DNA from: Schlesneria sp.
GTDB lineage: Bacteria > Planctomycetota > Planctomycetia > Planctomycetales > Planctomycetaceae
Reading direction: 5' to 3'
Assembly: GCA_028291515.1 (NCBI GenBank)
Contig: JAQGHU010000069.1
Coordinates: 62,001-126,000, forward strand
DNA length: 64,000 nucleotides
In this document: piece after piece, positions 46,474 through 57,385 of the stretch
How positions within the stretch are numbered: position 1 is the stretch's first letter
Layout of the letters: each line of letters starts with the position of its first letter
Translations under genes and position numbers: made by a program
Notes under the pieces: model-generated
The model's database searches: none
Told to the model about the DNA's origin: nothing
Seen by the model: only the letters and a program-made list of their open reading frames with translations

Positions 46474-49400
46474 TTGCACGTCTGATCCGACTGGCGACAG
46501 AGCATCGACTGCTCGTGACTGTGCTGGTGTTGCTGGTCTGCGTGGGGGGCGTCTGGTCGTTCACGCAACAGCCAATTGACGCCTATCCCGATATTTCGGC
46601 CCAGCAAGTCCTGATCATCGCGTCCTACTCCGGCCGTGCTCCCGAAGAGATCGAGCGTCAGGTCACGATTCCCATTGAACTCGGCATGGGTAGCGTTCCA
46701 AATGTGCAGGTCATTCGTTCGCGTACGATCTTCGGTCTGGCGGTCATCTCGCTCGTGTTCGAGGAGGGAACGGACAAATATTTCGCTCGGCAGCGCGTTC
46801 AAGAGAAGCTGTCTGCGGTCACGCTACCACCGGGTGTGACACCGGAGATCGGACCACTGGCAACCGCGTATGGTGAAATCTATCGCTACGAATTGCAGAG
46901 TGACCGCGGTCACAGCTTGATGGACTTACGCACGCTGAACGATTGGGTGGTGACACCCAGATTGCAGCGAACCCCGGGTGTTGCCGAAGTCGCCAACTTT
47001 GGCGGATTGGAAAAGCAGTACACGCTAAAGCTGGACCCTCATCAGTTGGAACGTTACGGCATGACGTTGGGTGACATCGTCGATGCCGTCAAAACTAACA
47101 ACGCGAATGCGGGCGGCAGCGTGTTGAAACGCGGCGACATGTCGTTCGTGATCCGCGGGCGTGGTTCATTGCAGGACGAGCACGATCTGGAGCAAACCGT
47201 CGTCAATACGGTGGATGGAACGCCGGTCTATTTGCGAGATGTGGCGACGATTGAGTTTGGTTCACGCATGCCCGCCGGGATCTTTGGCCGCGATGCTCGC
47301 AACGAATCGGTCGAAGGGATCGTGCTGATGCGACGCGGAGAGAACCCATCGCGAACGCTGGATCGCGTGAAAAAAGAAGTGGAAGTGCTGAACGAGTCGG
47401 TTCTGCCCAAGGGAGTGAAAGTCGTCCCGTTCTACGATCGTCAGTACCTGGTTGATAGTACGCTCCATACCGTCGGTCACAGCGTCTTCACCGGCATCGG
47501 ACTGGTACTGCTGGTGCTGCTGGCGTTTCTTGGCACCCCGAGGCTGGCGATCCTTGTCGTCTTGACGATCCCGTTTTCATTGATGTTCGCGCTCGTGCTG
47601 ATGTACCTGTCAAACATCCCGATCGGCTTACTATCGATTGGGGCCATCGACTTTGGAATTCTGGTCGATGGGACAGTAATCATGGTGGACAACATTGCCC
47701 ACCATTTGACGCAGCAGCACCGTTCCAAGATGCAAGTGCCGGTCAGAGCCACGATTCTGACATCCGCCTTCGAGGTCGAGCGACCGATCTTCTTCTCGAC
47801 GATGATGATTATTTGCGCCTACTTGCCACTGCTGTCGTTGACCAGCATCGAAGGCCTGTTGTTTCGTCCGATGGCCCTGACCGTCGTCTATGCATTGCTG
47901 GGAGCTGTGCTGTTTTCGCTGTTTGCGATCCCCAGTCTGGCTGGTTTTCTGCTGCGGAAAGGATACAGCGATTGGGAGAATCCGTTGCTCCAGTGGGCAC
48001 GACCGGTTTACGCATCGCTGCTGCGAGTATTGATTCGAGTAAGATGGGCCGTGGCGGTCGCGGTGGTGGCTTGCTTCGTCTGGGTTTGCGTTCAAATCGT
48101 TCCGAAACTAGGATTCGACTTTTTACCATACCTGGATGAAGGGGTGATTTGGGTCCGCGCGAACTTTCCCGAGGGAACGTCACTCGATCAGACGGCAAAC
48201 TATGCCAATCGAATGCGCGGGTTGATTGATGAATGTCCCGATGTGACGTTTGTGACTTCGCAAGCGGGCCGCAACGACAGTGGCACTGATCCCTTCGTTC
48301 CGAGCCGCGTCGAAATGATGGTTGGCCTCAAGCCGATGGAGGAATGGACCGAGCCGTCCAAACAATCGCTGATTGCGAAAATCGGGTCGAAATTACGCTC
48401 CGAGTTTCCGACGACGCGGTTCAACTTCACACAACCGATTATCGACAGCGTGACCGAGGATACGAACGGAACGTCCGCGAATCTGGCCGTTGAATTCTCG
48501 GGGGCAGACTCTGATCGATTGCTCGAATTGGCACACAAAACCGTGACGCTGCTGCGAAAGGTTCGCGGCGCGGTCGACGTGAATATCGAACAAGAAGGTC
48601 CGCAACCGCAGATGGTTGTGCAGGCCGATCGAACTCGCTGTGCACGCTATGACGTTCACATCGAAGACGTCAACGAACTGATCAACACCGCCCTCGGTGG
48701 CGAACCGATCAGCACGCTCTATGAAGGTGAACGCCGGTTTGACATCACGGCCAAGTTTGATCGAGAATTGGTGACGCCGGACTCGCTCCGACAGTTACCT
48801 GTTTACAACAAGTCGAACGTTCCCATCCCATTGGGATTGGTGGCGAATTTCTCGCTGGTCGATGGCCAAACGATGATTGCTCGCGAAAGCAATCGCCGAC
48901 GTATCACCGTCCGTAGCGATATCGTGGGACGCGATCAGGGCGGCTTTGTTGCCGATGCAAAGAAGCTGTTTGCACACGAGATTTCTGTACCCGAAGGGAC
49001 CACAGTCCGATGGATCGGTATGTTCGAGAATCTTGAGCGAGCCAGTCGTCACTTTCTAATTGTCATTCCTGTGACCATTGCCATTATTTACGGACTGCTG
49101 GTTCTGACATTTGGCTCGCAGCGTGAATCGATTCTCGTGCTCCTGTCGGTGCCATTCGCATTTGTCGGCGGTGCGATTGCCCTGTATGTCAGAGGAATGA
49201 CGCTGAATGTTTCCAGTGGCGTTGGATTCACAGCGCTGTTCGGCGTGGCGATTATGGACGGCGTCCTGATGGTTGAATGGATCACCGCTCTCCGAGAACG
49301 AGGCCGCCCTCTGGACGAAGCGATCATCGAAGGGGCGCAAGGTCGGTTGAGACCAATCTTGATGACTTCTTCGGTTGCGATCCTGGGACTGCTGCCGGCG

Positions 49401-49586
49401 TCGATCGCTCGCGGTCTGGGGTCCGACGTTCAGCGGCCGTTAGCGACAGTGATTGTCTGGGGCTTGGTCAGCGCCGTCTCGTTGACGCTGTTTGTCGTGC
49501 CGATTTTCTATCGGATTTGCTTCGCCCACACGGCCGTCGATACTCACAAGCATCTGACTCCCGAGGAAACACAAGCAATTTCCTAG
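46470..49586 (+). CDS. HME-type RND efflux permease (CusA/CzcA family)
   Basis: 1038 aa; QPIDAYPDISAQQVLIIASYSGRAPEEIERQVTIPIE, GAIDFGILVDGTVIMVDNI, GVAIMDGVLMVEWI. Confidence 0.95.
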   Translation: MIARLIRLATEHRLLVTVLVLLVCVGGVWSFTQQPIDAYPDISAQQVLIIASYSGRAPEEIERQVTIPIELGMGSVPNVQVIRSRTIFGLAVISLVFEEGTDKYFARQRVQEKLSAVTLPPGVTPEIGPLATAYGEIYRYELQSDRGHSLMDLRTLNDWVVTPRLQRTPGVAEVANFGGLEKQYTLKLDPHQLERYGMTLGDIVDAVKTNNANAGGSVLKRGDMSFVIRGRGSLQDEHDLEQTVVNTVDGTPVYLRDVATIEFGSRMPAGIFGRDARNESVEGIVLMRRGENPSRTLDRVKKEVEVLNESVLPKGVKVVPFYDRQYLVDSTLHTVGHSVFTGIGLVLLVLLAFLGTPRLAILVVLTIPFSLMFALVLMYLSNIPIGLLSIGAIDFGILVDGTVIMVDNIAHHLTQQHRSKMQVPVRATILTSAFEVERPIFFSTMMIICAYLPLLSLTSIEGLLFRPMALTVVYALLGAVLFSLFAIPSLAGFLLRKGYSDWENPLLQWARPVYASLLRVLIRVRWAVAVAVVACFVWVCVQIVPKLGFDFLPYLDEGVIWVRANFPEGTSLDQTANYANRMRGLIDECPDVTFVTSQAGRNDSGTDPFVPSRVEMMVGLKPMEEWTEPSKQSLIAKIGSKLRSEFPTTRFNFTQPIIDSVTEDTNGTSANLAVEFSGADSDRLLELAHKTVTLLRKVRGAVDVNIEQEGPQPQMVVQADRTRCARYDVHIEDVNELINTALGGEPISTLYEGERRFDITAKFDRELVTPDSLRQLPVYNKSNVPIPLGLVANFSLVDGQTMIARESNRRRITVRSDIVGRDQGGFVADAKKLFAHEISVPEGTTVRWIGMFENLERASRHFLIVIPVTIAIIYGLLVLTFGSQRESILVLLSVPFAFVGGAIALYVRGMTLNVSSGVGFTALFGVAIMDGVLMVEWITALRERGRPLDEAIIEGAQGRLRPILMTSSVAILGLLPASIARGLGSDVQRPLATVIVWGLVSAVSLTLFVVPIFYRICFAHTAVDTHKHLTPEETQAIS

Positions 49587-49589
49587 GGG

Positions 49590-50873
49590 CTATCCACCCA
49601 GAAACGCTCGCTTCAGCTCATCGATCGCCTCTTCACCCATCGGAGTGATCGCTCCAACAAGACGGCTGTTGATGATGGCTTCCGAGGTCGTTTCTAAAAC
49701 CTCCAACCGGTCAAAAGCGTCCAGAATATTCGTCCCGAGGACGACCACACCATCGTTTTCCAACAATGCCGCGGGCGAACGCGACGAGACGAATTCAGCA
49801 ATCTGGCCGTCCGTCTGATATTGCACGCCATAAGGGACACGTTGCACGTCCCGCAGGAAGATGTAACTTTCGGGGATGGTCCGTGCATCTAACGGCGCAC
49901 TCGTGACGCTGAACGCGGTCGCATTCACGGGATGAGCGAACACGATGGCGTGGACATCGGGATGTCGCTGATAGATGGCCTGATGAGCGAGCGCGGCGCG
50001 ACTCGGCTTGCCGGCCGAACAGGTGTCCCCTTTCACTCGCACCAGATCGCCCACATCCAGCGTGTATCGATCCATCTGCGACGGCGTGATCAGAAATGAA
50101 TTCGCATCCAAGCGAGCGGAAAAACTTCCTTCCGTGCTGATCAACAATCGTTGTCGGCAACCGCGACGGACGAACTCGCAAAGTTGTCGTCGTAGCTCGC
50201 GTTCTTCACTGCCGATTGCCGAAGGCGGTGCGCTTCGAAAGTTGATTTCGCGACGTTCGGCGACAGCCAGTTGGGCATCCGACAAATAGCGGACATCTCC
50301 CAGCAGCCGTGCTTTGATAATCGTTTTGGCGGCGAATTCCAGGGCCTCAAATCGCTGATAAGCCTGCGAGAGCGATTCACCTCCCACGACAACACCGTGG
50401 TTCTCAAGGATGACGCAGTTCAGGCCACTCTTGAAGGCATCCGCAATGTTCTGTGCCAACTGCTCACTGCCTGGGAGCGCATAAGGGGCGAACCCTGTCT
50501 CTCCGCACACGAAATGGGCTTGATGAAACAAGCGGGTATTCGGCAATGCGCGACAGATACTGAAGGCAACCAGCGCGACCGGATGGGCATGCACAATCCC
50601 CCGCAGCTCCGGACGGCAAGCATAGATCGCCCGATGAAACGGGAACTCGGACGAGGGGCGGTGCAAGCCGTCGACGGAACCATCGGCCCGAACTCGTACG
50701 ATGTCGTTGCGAGTCAGATTGCCCTTGTCGATCCGCGCTGGCGAGATCCAGGTGTCGCCGTCGTTCTCGCGGATTGAAAGATTTCCACCCGAGGTCGTGG
50801 TCATGCGATAGCGATAGATTCGTTCCATCGTCTGCATGATTTCATCGCGGGGATGAAGCATGTCACGTGTCAT
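49590..50873 (-). CDS. Tandem class II aldolase/adducin domain protein
   Basis: Two aldolase-II modules: [12 protein letters not shown]...[12 protein letters not shown]...ENHGVVVGG and [16 protein letters not shown]...[12 protein letters not shown]...ENDGVVVLG; upstream extension to 50996 is read-through of a hairpin repeat. Confidence 0.9.
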   Translation of the reverse strand: MTRDMLHPRDEIMQTMERIYRYRMTTTSGGNLSIRENDGDTWISPARIDKGNLTRNDIVRVRADGSVDGLHRPSSEFPFHRAIYACRPELRGIVHAHPVALVAFSICRALPNTRLFHQAHFVCGETGFAPYALPGSEQLAQNIADAFKSGLNCVILENHGVVVGGESLSQAYQRFEALEFAAKTIIKARLLGDVRYLSDAQLAVAERREINFRSAPPSAIGSEERELRRQLCEFVRRGCRQRLLISTEGSFSARLDANSFLITPSQMDRYTLDVGDLVRVKGDTCSAGKPSRAALAHQAIYQRHPDVHAIVFAHPVNATAFSVTSAPLDARTIPESYIFLRDVQRVPYGVQYQTDGQIAEFVSSRSPAALLENDGVVVLGTNILDAFDRLEVLETTSEAIINSRLVGAITPMGEEAIDELKRAFLGG

Positions 50874-50912
50874 AGTTGTGCAGTCATTGGTGAATGAGTG
50901 GCAGAAGTATTT

Positions 50913-50994
50913 GGGAGGGCGAGGCTCCTGCCGAGCCGCGCATGTCATTGTGAGACCAGCGACATGCGCGGCTCGGCAGGAGCCTCGCCCTCCC
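50913..50994. repeat. Perfect 34-bp inverted repeat hairpin
   Basis: gggagggcgaggctcctgccgagccgcgcatgtc / 14-nt loop / exact reverse complement. Confidence 0.95.
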
Positions 50995-51040
50995 AATCAA
51001 GAACATCAACTATTTCGCGAGCCGAATTGCGCCTGGTGAT

Positions 51041-52060
51041 TTAGCTCAGGCGCGAGCCGTACTGCTGTTCGTAGTAGGAACGATAGACTCCAGACTTGAT
51101 TCGTTCGATCCAGTCCGAGTTGGACAGGTACCAGTCGATCGTCTGCCGCAACCCTTTCTGGAAGACTGTTCGCGGTTCCCAACCCAGTTCTCGTTTCGCT
51201 TTCGTCGCATCGATTGCATACCGATGATCGTGTCCAGGACGATCACTGACGTAGCGAATCAAAGTGCGCGGTTTACCGAGCGCCTCCAGAAGTGCGTAGG
51301 TCAGGTCCAGGTTCGTCAGCTCTGAATTGCCGCCGAAGTTGTAGACCTCGCCCACCTTCCCCTGCCGGAGGGCCGCTCCAATGCCACGGCAATGGTCTTC
51401 CACGTGAATCCAGTCGCGGATATTCAACCCCGTCCCATAGACTGGCAGCGACTGGCCTTGCAAGGCGTTCGAGATAAACAGAGGAATCAGTTTTTCTGGA
51501 AACTGGTATGGCCCGTAGTTGTTCGAGCAGCGAGTCGTCACCGCCGGGAAATTGAACGTGTGGACATACGCCCGCACCAGTAAATCGGCGGCGGCTTTGG
51601 AGGCTGAATAGGGGCTGTTCGGTGCCAAGGGCGTTTCTTCGGTGAACTTTCCGTCGTCACCCAGGCTGCCATAGACTTCGTCGGTGGAGACCTGCAGGTA
51701 TCGCTTGATCTGGTGCTGGCGGCTGCAATCCAACAGGTTCTGCGTGCCGACAATATTTGTCTGCACGAACGGTGACGAATCCAGAATGCTACGATCGACG
51801 TGGCTTTCGGCAGCGAAGTTCACGACGGCATCGACGTTGCCGTCCTTAAGCAGCGAGTTGATAAACTCTTTATCGCAGATGTCGCCGCGAGCGAACTGAT
51901 ATCGCGAGTCGTTCTGAAAATCGGCCAGGTTCTCAAGATTGCCGGCATAGGTCAGGTTGTCGACATTGATGATCGACAAATTCGGGTTCGTTTGGAGTTC
52001 CAGCCGAATGAAATTGGAACCGATGAATCCACACCCGCCTGTCACAAGCATCCGTTGCAT
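51041..52060 (-). CDS. rfbB: dTDP-glucose 4,6-dehydratase
   Basis: MLVTGGCGFIGSNFIR, ESHVDRSILDSSPFVQTNIVGTQNLLD, VSTDEVYGSLG, YSASKAAADLLVRAY, TRCSNNYGPYQFPEKLIP. Confidence 0.95.
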   Translation of the reverse strand: MQRMLVTGGCGFIGSNFIRLELQTNPNLSIINVDNLTYAGNLENLADFQNDSRYQFARGDICDKEFINSLLKDGNVDAVVNFAAESHVDRSILDSSPFVQTNIVGTQNLLDCSRQHQIKRYLQVSTDEVYGSLGDDGKFTEETPLAPNSPYSASKAAADLLVRAYVHTFNFPAVTTRCSNNYGPYQFPEKLIPLFISNALQGQSLPVYGTGLNIRDWIHVEDHCRGIGAALRQGKVGEVYNFGGNSELTNLDLTYALLEALGKPRTLIRYVSDRPGHDHRYAIDATKAKRELGWEPRTVFQKGLRQTIDWYLSNSDWIERIKSGVYRSYYEQQYGSRLS

Positions 52061-52092
52061 GAAAGCAGTCCTTTTCGTCGCGCATTAGTAAC

Positions 52093-53820
52093 TTACAACC
52101 GCCCACTGCGGAAGATACCAAAGATCAGCCAAATCGCCAGCAGACTTGAGCAGATGTACATCGGCACGCTGATCCAGGGCGAACTCACCTTGCCCGCCAC
52201 GATCAATGCCGATGCCATGATCAGAGCCGCCACGACCATTCCCACGACCAGCCGATTGCTGGAACGCTCCATTTCCAGGATGAAATGGTCCAGATTTCGA
52301 TGTTCGAGCTGAATGCGAAGGTCGTTCTCGCTGAACTTTTTCATCGTGGCATTGATATAAACTGGCATTTCATGAGCCAGTTCCAGCATTTTCTGCGTCT
52401 CGGCATACAGCCGCTCTGCGATATGAGACGGATGAAATCGCTGCCGCACCATGCGCTCGACAAACGGTTGCAGGTGCTTGGCCAGGTTGAAGTCCGGGTC
52501 GAGCTCACGGCCAATCCCCTCCAGCGTCACCAGTGCTCGGATCAGCAGCATCAGGCTACCGGGACAGCGAATGCCGTGATTGGACATAATGCCGACAAAG
52601 TCCGACAGCAGCCGTCCCACGTTCATGCGTTCGAGCGGTAAGCCATAGTAGTTGGCAATGAAGTCGCGCATGTCGACCTGCAGCAATGTGCGGTCGACCT
52701 CGCGATACGGCTCGCCAATCTGCAGCACCAGCTTGAGCGCTCCATCGACATTCTGTTTGCTGATGGCGACCAGCAAATCGATCAACTGCTCGCGAGTCTT
52801 GTCGTCAAGCATTCCGATCATGCCATAGTCGAGCAGACAGATCGTCCCATCATGGCGGATGCGGATATTGCCGGGGTGCGGATCTCCATGAAACACGCCG
52901 TATTCGAACGCCTGCTTCATGAAAATCCGTGCGCCATTCACCGCCACCTGCGCCGGATTGATCGCTTGCGAAACGGGAATGTCGACGCGATCGGCATACA
53001 CGTCGATCGATCGTGTTTCCACAGTCACACCCGCCAGGCCCACGAGTTCATTGATGCTGTAGGCATCGATGTACTCCATCGTCAGCACCGCTTCTGTTGT
53101 CAGTTCCCAGAAGACATTCGGCACGTACAGCGTGGCATCTTCGCGAAACACGCGACGGAATTCGTCCATCGTCCGGCCTTCGCGAGCAAAATTGAGTTCA
53201 CGACGGATGGTACGGGCGAAGTGATTGACCAGGCCGACTGGATCAAAGATTCTGGCTTCGGCGATGTTACGATCAATCAGCGTCGCGATTTCCAGCATCA
53301 GGCTGACATCGCGCTCCACATTCCTGACGGCGCCAGGTCGTCGAATCTTGACCGCCAGCGGCGTTCCATTGAAGTGAATCGCGCGATGAACCTGACCGAG
53401 CGAACCCGCAGCCAGCGGGGTCGTGTCAAAACTGGCGAACAACTCGACGATGGGTTTCCCCAATTCCTCTTCCAGACGTTCGACTGCGGCTGCGGACGGA
53501 AATGGCGGCACCCGCTCTTGAAGCTTCTTCAGTTCGACCAGCATTTCGGGGGGGACCAGATCCGGGCGGGTGCTCATGACCTGCCCGAACTTGATGTAGG
53601 TCGGTCCCAGGCTTTCGAGGGTCAGGCGAATCCGTTCCACCATTCTCAATTGTCGAGCGGGTTCGGCCGGCTTGCGTGAGAAGATTCGGCGCGAACGGTG
53701 CCAGGCCGAACGCAAGCCGAGTCGATCGGCCAGATCGCTAAAGCCGTGATTGAGCAATACGGTCGCGATTTCGCGGCTACGCCCCAGATTGCGAAGCAAA
53801 CGAAAGGGATGACTATCCAA
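52093..53820 (-). CDS. ABC1/UbiB (AarF) family kinase-like protein
   Basis: LGPTYIKFGQVMSTRPDLVPPEMLVELKKLQERVPPFP, PLAAGSLGQVHRA, FHGDPHPGNIRIRHDGTICLLDYGMIG. Confidence 0.95.
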   Translation of the reverse strand: MDSHPFRLLRNLGRSREIATVLLNHGFSDLADRLGLRSAWHRSRRIFSRKPAEPARQLRMVERIRLTLESLGPTYIKFGQVMSTRPDLVPPEMLVELKKLQERVPPFPSAAAVERLEEELGKPIVELFASFDTTPLAAGSLGQVHRAIHFNGTPLAVKIRRPGAVRNVERDVSLMLEIATLIDRNIAEARIFDPVGLVNHFARTIRRELNFAREGRTMDEFRRVFREDATLYVPNVFWELTTEAVLTMEYIDAYSINELVGLAGVTVETRSIDVYADRVDIPVSQAINPAQVAVNGARIFMKQAFEYGVFHGDPHPGNIRIRHDGTICLLDYGMIGMLDDKTREQLIDLLVAISKQNVDGALKLVLQIGEPYREVDRTLLQVDMRDFIANYYGLPLERMNVGRLLSDFVGIMSNHGIRCPGSLMLLIRALVTLEGIGRELDPDFNLAKHLQPFVERMVRQRFHPSHIAERLYAETQKMLELAHEMPVYINATMKKFSENDLRIQLEHRNLDHFILEMERSSNRLVVGMVVAALIMASALIVAGKVSSPWISVPMYICSSLLAIWLIFGIFRSGRL

Positions 53821-54073
53821 GTGGGAACTCCGCGGTCACGCCGGATTCTTCGCGACCTGTCGACGCTGATCATGACAACCTGGCGGGCAACTCATGCCGT
53901 CTGACAGCATCGCAAAGTCGTCCGCGAACCCTGATTGTAAGCACCGGCGGCACTTCAGGGAACATGAAGCGATTGACAGATACGAAGATTGGGCAGAGTC
54001 GTTGAATGCCGGTGATATAGGGCGAGGAGCAGGAATTCCAGAATCCCTCAAGCCTGAATACCGAGGGGCAGCA

Positions 54074-54198
54074 GAAGAGTTAGAAACACAGAGGCACAGA
54101 GATAACAGAGGAAGGCAAGTTCAACGGAACAAGGCTTCTTGATCGGAGAGATTTTTCCAATCTCTGTTTCCTCTGTGCCTCTGTGTTTCTAACTCTTC
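54074..54198. repeat. Perfect 28-bp inverted repeat
   Basis: gaagagttagaaacacagaggcacagag (54074-54101) / ctctgtgcctctgtgtttctaactcttc (54171-54198). Confidence 0.92.
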
Positions 54199-54257
54199 TC
54201 ATTTCTTCGCCTTGGCACTTCGACGACACCCAAGAAGATTTCGATTGCGATGAATGA

Positions 54258-55805
54258 TTAAAGCACCGAGAAATATGTCGAGACGGCGAAGTCAAACGAG
54301 GCTGGAGTCATCGTACGCTGTTGCTGTTTGTAAGTGCAGTAGTTCCGGACTTGCTGCAACAGGTCGCGAGGTTGGCACGATCGGAACGGGCGCCCGACGG
54401 CCTGGTAGTGCTTTTGCACCAGGTGATCGACCGCCGCATCGTCGTATTGGAATCCCATTCGTGGTGAAAGTCGGCGAATGATCTCGCGGAACTCGGCTTC
54501 GGTGGGGTCAGGGACTTGGATCTTGTAGGGAATTCGTCGCAAGAACGCCCCGTCCACCAAGTCACGCGGTTCCAGATTCGTGGAAAAAATAATCAACTGA
54601 TCAAATGGAACCTGGATCTTCTTGCCACTCGGCAGGCTCAAGAAGTCGTATCGTTTTTCCAGGGGAACGATCCACCGATTCAGCAAGTCGCAAACCGGCA
54701 TGCGCTGACGGCCGAAGTCGTCGATCACCAGCGTGCCGCAGTTGCTCTTCAGTTGCAGGGGTGCTTCGCACACTTTGGTCTGCTGATTCTGGCAGACTTC
54801 CAACTCTTCCATCGTCAATTCACCCCCCGCGATGACGGTGGGACGGACGATGCGAATCCAGCGCGGATCGACTCCCGACAAGTCGAACAAGCCCTCGCCG
54901 GTTTCGATCGGGACCTCTTCGTGAACACCCGGGTCATACAGACGAATAAAATCGCCATCGATCCCCAACGCACGCGGAATCCAGATTGTCGATCCGAAGC
55001 ATTTCGTGATTCGTTCGGCAATACTGGTCTTGCCATTACCAGGCTCGCCGAACAGGAACATCCCTCGACCGGAGTTAATTGCCGGTCCCAGACGTTCGAG
55101 CAGATCGGGGCTAATCAGCAGGTCCGAGAACGCTTCGCGAAGGTCGCGCTCGGTCACCTGTTGTTGACCGATGCTCTGAACTTCCATCGCCTTCAAATAA
55201 TCACGCAGGCCGACGGGAGCGGCACCGTAGTAGGTGCATTCCTCCACATACCGGCGAGCTCGTTCGCGGCCCATCTCCGTGATGGTGTATTCGTAGTCAC
55301 CCATTTCGGCGGTGCCAACGAATGCCACCAGTTGATCGTATTTCAGCGCCCGCAGAATGGGGTCGATGATTCCAAACGTGAGTCGAACTTGTTGCGAGAT
55401 CGCGCGCCCCGTGGCGGAACCGCGTGCCAGCAGGTACTTCAAGATCAGACGTTCGATGTCATTCGAGGTGAGCCCTGTTTCTTCCAGTCGCTCAGGACTG
55501 CGAGGAAACCATTCTTCTTCTGATCCGGCCGCGGAAGGTCCGAGCAACGCCTCGACCCGGTCGAACAGCGCTACCAGTTGCGAGTCGCCACGCACGGCGT
55601 CCGGTACATGGCGCTTCGGTAGCCACGACGTAATTCCCGGCGTCGAACTTTGCGGTGCTGCTGGTTCTGAGCGACTTTCCGTCGTTGGCACCTGGTCATT
55701 TTTCGCAGCGCTGCTCGACTGAATTCCAAACTCCGCCAGCAACTGGCTGAGGTCTCGCAAGGGAGGATTGGCAGCGTCGGCAGATCCGTTGGTCTGATTG
55801 GTCAT
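54258..55805 (-). CDS. AAA-family ATPase with N-terminal winged-helix-like region
   Basis: [24 protein letters not shown] (Walker A), [15 protein letters not shown] (Walker B), [26 protein letters not shown]. Confidence 0.88.
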   Translation of the reverse strand: MTNQTNGSADAANPPLRDLSQLLAEFGIQSSSAAKNDQVPTTESRSEPAAPQSSTPGITSWLPKRHVPDAVRGDSQLVALFDRVEALLGPSAAGSEEEWFPRSPERLEETGLTSNDIERLILKYLLARGSATGRAISQQVRLTFGIIDPILRALKYDQLVAFVGTAEMGDYEYTITEMGRERARRYVEECTYYGAAPVGLRDYLKAMEVQSIGQQQVTERDLREAFSDLLISPDLLERLGPAINSGRGMFLFGEPGNGKTSIAERITKCFGSTIWIPRALGIDGDFIRLYDPGVHEEVPIETGEGLFDLSGVDPRWIRIVRPTVIAGGELTMEELEVCQNQQTKVCEAPLQLKSNCGTLVIDDFGRQRMPVCDLLNRWIVPLEKRYDFLSLPSGKKIQVPFDQLIIFSTNLEPRDLVDGAFLRRIPYKIQVPDPTEAEFREIIRRLSPRMGFQYDDAAVDHLVQKHYQAVGRPFRSCQPRDLLQQVRNYCTYKQQQRTMTPASFDFAVSTYFSVL

Positions 55806-56051
55806 TTCGGACGTAAATCCTGAGATTCGACAGCGCAAGTCGAGTGGCCCGACTTTCCTGCGGTGGTGTTTCGACGAGGAATCTGGTTTCCCGCCCCATG
55901 AATACAACACGCTGCAAACCTACGCCGACCTGGCGCAAAGGCAAATCACAATCGCTCGATAGCGAAGGTTGGATGAATCCGGTTATTCCGCAGAATCGGT
56001 TTTGCGGTGCTGTCTGTGTGGCCTTGCGCGATGCTGGTTGTCTGGATTTCT

Positions 56052-56170
56052 GGTGCCACGGACTCACCGGACTCACCGTCTTCGGGGTGGCCGTGCCGAT
56101 GAAGAGAAAGACACGCAGCGAGAGAAAAACGAAGACACGGCGACGTCGAGGACTCCGACACCGTGGCACC
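56052..56170. repeat. Imperfect inverted repeat (GGTGCCACGGA...TCCGTGGCACC family), copy 2
   Basis: ggtgccacggactcaccggactcaccgtcttcggggtggccgtgc...gtcgaggactccgacaccgtggcacc. Confidence 0.78.
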
Positions 56171-56205
56171 CCGAACATGATTTCGATGTGCAGAATCGCG
56201 GACGG

Positions 56206-57006
56206 TCATTCTGGCGACGGCGTCCCGGAATCGTGTTGGAGTCGGTCTAGGAAATCTGGTGTCATCCCTGCCGCCAACCTGGGTTCGGCGTGAAAGATGT
56301 CACCGATCGATTTGTTGGGCCGCAGTGGATATTGCAGGTTCTGAACGTAGGCATCCCATTCGGATTGCCCTTCTGGCTTCAGTCGCCGCAGCCATTCCAT
56401 GCCGAACGCAACGTGAGCGATCTCGTCCCGATGGATCGTCTTCATGATGGCGGCACTCTTTGGGTCGCCGGCCTTCAGAAAGTAATCTTCGAATTCGAGC
56501 GTATGGTCAAGGTTTCGCCCTTCGAAAGTGAGTGGCAACCCGGCGAGATATTGCAGAACAGTCTCGAAGCCCAAGGCCTTCTTCCAGATGTAGCAGTTCA
56601 CTGGAAGGTCACCGAATTTCACCCCGAGGGCCGACGATCGCTCCATATGCATCAGAGTGTGTCGCTGTTCATCTTGCATCACGCGAGCGATTCCCATGCG
56701 AAATTCGGCAGGTGCATTGGGGAAAGCGACCAGAACCCAGGCCATCACCTCCAGAGCCTGCAGTTCATGATTCGCCATGATGTGATGTGCAATCGCGCGC
56801 CGCTTGGGATCGGTGAACGTGCTGGGATGCGGCATCGCCGGAGCAGCCCGTCGTGGCGCGAACTGCAGGTTCGCCGGTCGAATTGGCTCGGTGACACGTC
56901 GCTCGGCTCCCGGAGAACTATCCGTAAAGCTCTCTCGGACACGTTCCAGCTTCAGATCCAGAGAATCGGATAACAACACCCGCTCGGCAAAGGCACGCAG
57001 TTCCAT
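56206..57006 (-). CDS. DUF455 family ferritin-like protein
   Basis: RRAIAHHIMANHELQALEVMAWVLVAFPNAPAEFRMGIARVMQDEQRHTLMHMERSSALGVKFGDLPVN...IHRDEIAHVAFGMEWL. Confidence 0.88.
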   Translation of the reverse strand: MELRAFAERVLLSDSLDLKLERVRESFTDSSPGAERRVTEPIRPANLQFAPRRAAPAMPHPSTFTDPKRRAIAHHIMANHELQALEVMAWVLVAFPNAPAEFRMGIARVMQDEQRHTLMHMERSSALGVKFGDLPVNCYIWKKALGFETVLQYLAGLPLTFEGRNLDHTLEFEDYFLKAGDPKSAAIMKTIHRDEIAHVAFGMEWLRRLKPEGQSEWDAYVQNLQYPLRPNKSIGDIFHAEPRLAAGMTPDFLDRLQHDSGTPSPE

Positions 57007-57048
57007 GGCAGTCCGGACTTGGTATCGATCGCAACGACTGCGAAGCGA

Positions 57049-57240
57049 TTATCCGCGTCCGCCTTCACAACAGGTCTCGCAAATCGTATGGCATCGGCTG
57101 CAAACCAGTTTGTGCCGGATGTCCTGAAGAGTACCATCGCAAACGGGACAGACTGGTGTTGTTGAGCACTGCCCATTTGTTTGCTCGGACGGCTTCGCTT
57201 CAGGGGCCGAGCGTTCTGTTTTCTTGGCCGGTGTCGTCAT
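57049..57240 (-). CDS. Small Cys-rich zinc-ribbon-like protein
   Basis: MTTPAKKTERSAPEAKPSEQTNGQCSTTPVCPVCDGTLQDIRHKLVCSRCHTICETCCEGGRG. Confidence 0.72.
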   Translation of the reverse strand: MTTPAKKTERSAPEAKPSEQTNGQCSTTPVCPVCDGTLQDIRHKLVCSRCHTICETCCEGGRG

Positions 57241-57385
57241 CGGATCTTCAGTTCGCAACATCGCACATACAATCGCTGGCAAGAAAATAGTGTCATACGG
57301 CACTTATACCGCCCACGCAGAACTCATGCACGCCTCTCGGGATTTGTCGAACAGTCGCTTTACGCTATCGCAGAGATTCCCGGGA

